Source: Coxiellaceae bacterium UBA6002
Lineage (GTDB): Bacteria > Pseudomonadota > Gammaproteobacteria > UBA6002
DNA: 7,166 nt
Assembly (NCBI GenBank): GCA_002429595.1
Contig: DJAM01000106.1
Coordinates: forward strand, 1 to 7,166
Reading direction: 5' to 3'
A program made the position numbers and the translations under genes. This document shows, piece by piece, positions 4,741 through 7,166 of this stretch. Under the pieces are notes generated by a model. It was not told where the DNA came from. It saw only the letters and a list, made by a program, of their open reading frames with translations, and did no database searches. Within the stretch, counting starts at the first letter, position 1, and the number at the start of each line of letters is the position of its first letter.

Positions 4741-7166
4741 ATGAAAGAATTTAAATGTTATCTGATAGGAGAAACTTCTTTACTAGCAGAGTGCGGTTCA
4801 TATTTATTAAAAGAGAAAAATAAAATACTTGGTGTCTTCTCGGTAGATATCAAAGTTCAATCATGGGCCAAGAGTGTTGGCATTCCTGTCTATCAAGATA
4901 TGTTACAGTTTGAGACTGAGGTGCTCACTCATAGCTTTGATTACCTATTCAGCATCAGTAACCCAATAATAATAAATGAAAAGCTATTAACGGCCCCCCA
5001 AAAGCTGTGCATCAACTATCACGATTCCTTATTACCAAAATATGCGGGTGTACATGCCACATCCTGGGCAATTCTAAATAACGAAGAAGAGCACGGTGTC
5101 ACATGGCATGTGATGGACAAAAGAATAGATTCAGGCGCCATCTTATTACAAAAAAAAATATCGCTAGAAAGTAATGAGACAGCCTTTACTCTCAACCTAA
5201 AATGTTATCAGACCGCTCTTGAGAGTTTTTATGAACTTATCCGTCAGTTAATGAATAATGAATTACATCCTATTACGCAAACTTCCTCAGAACGAAGCTA
5301 TTACTCTTTAACTAAGTCCATTCCTAATGCAGGATTCATTATTTGGGGCATGCCTGCAATAGAAATTGAACGCTTGTCTAGAGCACTTCAGCTCGGAGAT
5401 ATGGAATCTAATCAACTAGGGACTCTTAAGTTATATACTGGTAACGGTTATTTTATTGTTGGCCGAGCTGCCTGCTTAACTAATTTATCAACGGCTCTTC
5501 CGGGGACGTTAGTGTCTTACACCAATGATAAACTGCAAGTAGCAACAATAGACTTTGATATTACATTGTTAGATATTTCGACTTCTTCAGGCGAGAAAAT
5601 TTCTATTTCAAGATTTCTCGAGCTTAATGGAATAGCTAAAGATTCACAGTTTCCCACCCTAGATGAAACCCTAATCCAGAAACTAACAACTTTTCTACCG
5701 AGTATAAAAAAATATGAAAAATATTGGGTAAATGAACTTTCCAGATCTTTACCTATCGATTCTGTTGACCATTCCTTGGCTTTCGCTGGAAACATCAATA
5801 CCTCAATCACTTTAGATACTTCTGATTTTGACAAACTCCAGAGTGTTTTCAAAAGCAGTTCTTCTTTGGAGTCATATTTACTTGGGCTTATAGTCTTTTA
5901 TCTACAAAAAACACTCCAGCCTGAACAGGGATTGCGGATAGAATATTCAGATGCTCAAATTAAAAAGAAAATACAAACATTTGAATTTTTTCTTAGTTCA
6001 CAGATCCCTCTTAACTTTCCAAGTTGCCTTCCACAAACTTTCGTTGAATTACTCTCTCTAGTTGATAAGAAACTGGAAACAGCCTTACTAAATGTTACTT
6101 TTCCTTTCGACATATATACTCGTCATCAACCATTAAAGAATATCTTGCATCAAGAAGCACACAAAATCATTTTTGATGTATCAGATAATATCAATACACA
6201 GAAGCTAGAAGGAATAAAAAATGCATATTTTATCCAGTTAAATAAACCCACATTTTCTCTGAACTTTTGCTATAGCCCTAGATCAGTAATTGAAAAGCTT
6301 ATTTTCGAGCAGCTTATCAAATTTATTTCTAATACCTTAAAAGCACTTTCTGCATCTTCTTTAGACTCGCTAGAAGTTTCTCTTTTATCTAAGGAAGAAA
6401 ATACCTCCATTGTCCATACCTTAAACCAGACCGAAGCACGATACCCAGAAGATAAGACTATTCATCAGCTATTTGAGGAACAAGTAGAGAAAACACCTGA
6501 TCAAATAGCGGTAGTTTTTGAAGGATCATCTTTAACATACCGGCAGTTGAATGAGAAAGCTAATCAACTTGCGCATTACCTGAGAAGTGTAGGCGTTGAA
6601 AAGGAAAGCTTGGTTGGCTTAAGCCTTAATCGTTCACTTGAATTAATTATTGGTTTGTTAGGCATCTTAAAAGCAGGCGCAGCATATGTGCCCTTAGATC
6701 CGAGCTATCCTCAAGATAGGTTGGAGTTTATGTTAGAAGATTCCAATGCCAGCTTTTTAGTGACAGAGTCCTGTTTTAAAGAGTTATTTGCAAGAAGTAA
6801 AGGAAAGGTTATCTGTGTCGATACCGACATTGGCATAACAACAGCGCCAAAAAATAATCCTTCTGTGCTAAGCGGCCCTAAGAATCTTGCCTACGTTATA
6901 TATACCTCTGGCTCTACAGGTAAGCCCAAAGGAGTGATGATCGAGCATCAAGGTGTATGTAATTTAGCCAAAGCGCAAGCGATTGACTTTAACGTAATCC
7001 CTGAGAGCCGTGCGCTTCATTTTGCTTCCTTTAGTTTTGATGCAGCGGTATCCGAATGGGTCATCGCCTTAACCCAAGGAGCTAGACTCTACGTTGTTTC
7101 CGATAAGGAACGGCAGGATGTTAGTTTGCTTGAAGAATATATAGCGCGTCACAAGATCACAGTAGC
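4741..7166 (+). CDS. NRPS starter module: formyltransferase, half condensation, adenylation (partial)
   Basis: 808 codons are open from ATG 4741 to the right edge. Residues 1-180 are an N10-formyl-THF formyltransferase domain with catalytic Asn92, His94 and Asp130 and the SLLP motif at 96-99 (NYHDSLLPKYAG; RIDSGAILL). Residues 186-295 resemble the C-terminal domain of methionyl-tRNA formyltransferase (IWGMPAIEIERLSRAL). Residues 310-560 match only the second lobe of condensation domains, beginning near KYEKYWVNEL; no HHxxxDG is present. Residues 563-808 are an adenylation domain with A1 LTYRQLNEKANQL (598), A2 LKAGAAYVPLDPSYP (643) and A3 YTSGSTGKPKGV (721). FDAAVSE at 766 places Asp767, Ala768 and Ser771 at GrsA positions 235, 236 and 239; the rest of the specificity code is outside. 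The expected role is to activate the first amino acid and N-formylate it on the carrier domain. An in-frame TAA at 4735-4737 fixes the start. The Shine-Dalgarno is weak (GGA, 4731-4733). Confidence 0.95.
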   Translation, partial: MKEFKCYLIGETSLLAECGSYLLKEKNKILGVFSVDIKVQSWAKSVGIPVYQDMLQFETEVLTHSFDYLFSISNPIIINEKLLTAPQKLCINYHDSLLPKYAGVHATSWAILNNEEEHGVTWHVMDKRIDSGAILLQKKISLESNETAFTLNLKCYQTALESFYELIRQLMNNELHPITQTSSERSYYSLTKSIPNAGFIIWGMPAIEIERLSRALQLGDMESNQLGTLKLYTGNGYFIVGRAACLTNLSTALPGTLVSYTNDKLQVATIDFDITLLDISTSSGEKISISRFLELNGIAKDSQFPTLDETLIQKLTTFLPSIKKYEKYWVNELSRSLPIDSVDHSLAFAGNINTSITLDTSDFDKLQSVFKSSSSLESYLLGLIVFYLQKTLQPEQGLRIEYSDAQIKKKIQTFEFFLSSQIPLNFPSCLPQTFVELLSLVDKKLETALLNVTFPFDIYTRHQPLKNILHQEAHKIIFDVSDNINTQKLEGIKNAYFIQLNKPTFSLNFCYSPRSVIEKLIFEQLIKFISNTLKALSASSLDSLEVSLLSKEENTSIVHTLNQTEARYPEDKTIHQLFEEQVEKTPDQIAVVFEGSSLTYRQLNEKANQLAHYLRSVGVEKESLVGLSLNRSLELIIGLLGILKAGAAYVPLDPSYPQDRLEFMLEDSNASFLVTESCFKELFARSKGKVICVDTDIGITTAPKNNPSVLSGPKNLAYVIYTSGSTGKPKGVMIEHQGVCNLAKAQAIDFNVIPESRALHFASFSFDAAVSEWVIALTQGARLYVVSDKERQDVSLLEEYIARHKITV

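Noticed and set aside
5517..5852. 111-codon reverse frame
   Set aside because: It is antisense to the synthetase, whose frame continues with recognisable domains on both sides.
1..7166. CRISPR array, rRNA or complete insertion sequence
   Set aside because: No regularly spaced repeats longer than 11 bp, no rRNA signatures and no intact transposase are present.

Overview
The window is AT-rich DNA that looks like an accessory region of a gammaproteobacterium with an intracellular or amoeba-associated lifestyle, such as a Legionella or Coxiella relative. This is inferred from two eukaryotic-style repeat proteins (ankyrin and pentapeptide) that stand alone among decayed DNA. No marker gene here fixes the genus.

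Layout: 1-68 may hold the last codons of an upstream gene. 282-1409 encodes a 375-residue protein with a charged, probably coiled-coil N-terminal half followed by ankyrin repeats. 1410-2789 has no intact gene of normal size. It holds a possible 43-residue reading frame, reverse-strand gene fragments (one apparently broken by a single-base slip in a T run, one resembling the winged-helix tail of Fic or AlbA/RecG-like proteins), three short repeats spaced exactly 25 bp apart, and a 58-nt imperfect palindrome with a terminator-like core. 2790-3998 encodes a 402-residue protein with a tyrosine-rich N-terminus, nine pentapeptide repeats and one C-terminal membrane segment. 3999-4740 is again almost gene-free, with weak reverse-strand fragments and then a leader rich in inverted repeats.

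From 4741 to the right edge one frame stays open for 808 codons and continues outside. It is the start of a nonribosomal peptide synthetase (NRPS) with an unusual loading module: an N10-formyl-tetrahydrofolate-type formyltransferase domain with intact Asn-His-Asp catalytic residues, a region like the C-terminal domain of methionyl-tRNA formyltransferase, a condensation-like half domain without the HHxxxDG lobe, and an adenylation domain cut by the window edge. The predicted assembly line would activate a first amino acid and formylate it before elongation, giving an N-formylated peptide. This is the most interesting item in the window.

The three main genes lie on the same strand, but gaps of 1380 and 742 bp and separate promoter-like sites argue against one operon. 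The two repeat proteins are candidate host-directed effectors. The synthetase looks like an independent biosynthetic locus that begins here.
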